Shown here in pieces: positions 14,026-14,139 of a DNA stretch of 14,139 nucleotides (its first letter is position 1; every line of letters starts with the position of its first letter). Made by a program: the position numbers and the translations under genes. Below the pieces are notes generated by a model. The model saw only the letters and a program-made list of their open reading frames with translations, made no database searches and was not told the DNA's origin. Origin of the DNA: Methanosarcinales archaeon (GTDB lineage: Archaea > Halobacteriota > Methanosarcinia > Methanosarcinales > Methanocomedenaceae); contig JAGLRT010000158.1 in assembly GCA_023136155.1 (NCBI GenBank), forward strand, positions 1 to 14,139. Reading direction: 5' to 3'.

Positions 14026-14139
14026 ATAAAGAAACAGTAGCTCAAACAGAACAGAAGTTCGGCCGGGGTGCTAATGAATGTAAGAGATGCGGTCGGAAAC
14101 AGGGACTTGTAAGAAAATATGGAATATACCTGTGTCGTC
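14022..14139 (+). CDS. rps14: Small subunit ribosomal protein uS14, zinc-binding form, 3' end cut by window
   Basis: Head protein of the 30S subunit. The 39 visible codons read MNKETVAQTEQKFGRGANEC, then KRCGRKQGLVRKYGIYLCR. The CKRC pair and the following YLCR are three of the four zinc-binding cysteines of the archaeal zinc-ribbon form; the fourth should lie just beyond the edge. GGAGGT at 14010-14015 is six bases before the ATG, which overlaps the uL5 stop as ATGA. The N-terminus is a few residues longer than in many relatives. Confidence 0.94.
   Translation, partial: MNKETVAQTEQKFGRGANECKRCGRKQGLVRKYGIYLCR

Overview
The window comes from an archaeal chromosome, most likely a methanogen-related euryarchaeote of the Methanosarcinales/ANME-2 type. 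The evidence is archaeal-type ribosomal proteins (eS4, archaeal uS17, uL14, uL24), the RNase P protein Rnp1 inside the ribosomal cluster, an ABCE1/RLI recycling ATPase, TATA-box promoters and GAGGTG-type ribosome binding sites. The lineage call is inference from protein flavour. No rRNA or marker such as mcrA is present to fix it.

Left part (1-5420): an acyl-CoA ligase of the phenylacetate-CoA ligase/coenzyme F390 synthetase family runs leftward out of the window. A gene-poor stretch of about 400 bp follows. It carries two exact 30-bp direct repeats, each followed by a TATA-like box, upstream of argB (acetylglutamate kinase). Next come a small three-helix membrane protein of unknown function and ABCE1, both rightward and closely spaced. 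A leftward pair then converges on ABCE1: a 52-residue zinc-ribbon protein and a DUF1805 protein.

Right part (5484-14139): one long rightward transcription unit begins at a TATA box near 5484. It opens with a SPOUT-class RNA methyltransferase and continues with the S10/spc-type ribosomal cluster: uL3, uL4, uL23, uL2, uS19, uL22, uS3, uL29, Rnp1, uS17, uL14, uL24, eS4, uL5 and the start of uS14, which is cut by the window edge. Genes are spaced by -8 to +32 bp. Strong Shine-Dalgarno motifs often lie inside the preceding gene, so translational coupling is likely. Several starts (uL2, uS3, uL29, Rnp1, uS17, uL14, uL24, uL5) were placed downstream of the longest open frame because of ribosome binding site position and family N-termini.

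Most of the window is ordinary housekeeping sequence. The points worth a second look are the repeat pair before argB, a duplicated histidine/tryptophan motif in a long acidic tail of uS3, the membrane protein next to ABCE1, the small zinc-ribbon gene, a leaderless palindrome-flanked promoter for the ligase, and the lack of an eIF1 gene between uL29 and Rnp1. I found no mobile element, convincing CRISPR array, tRNA or rRNA.
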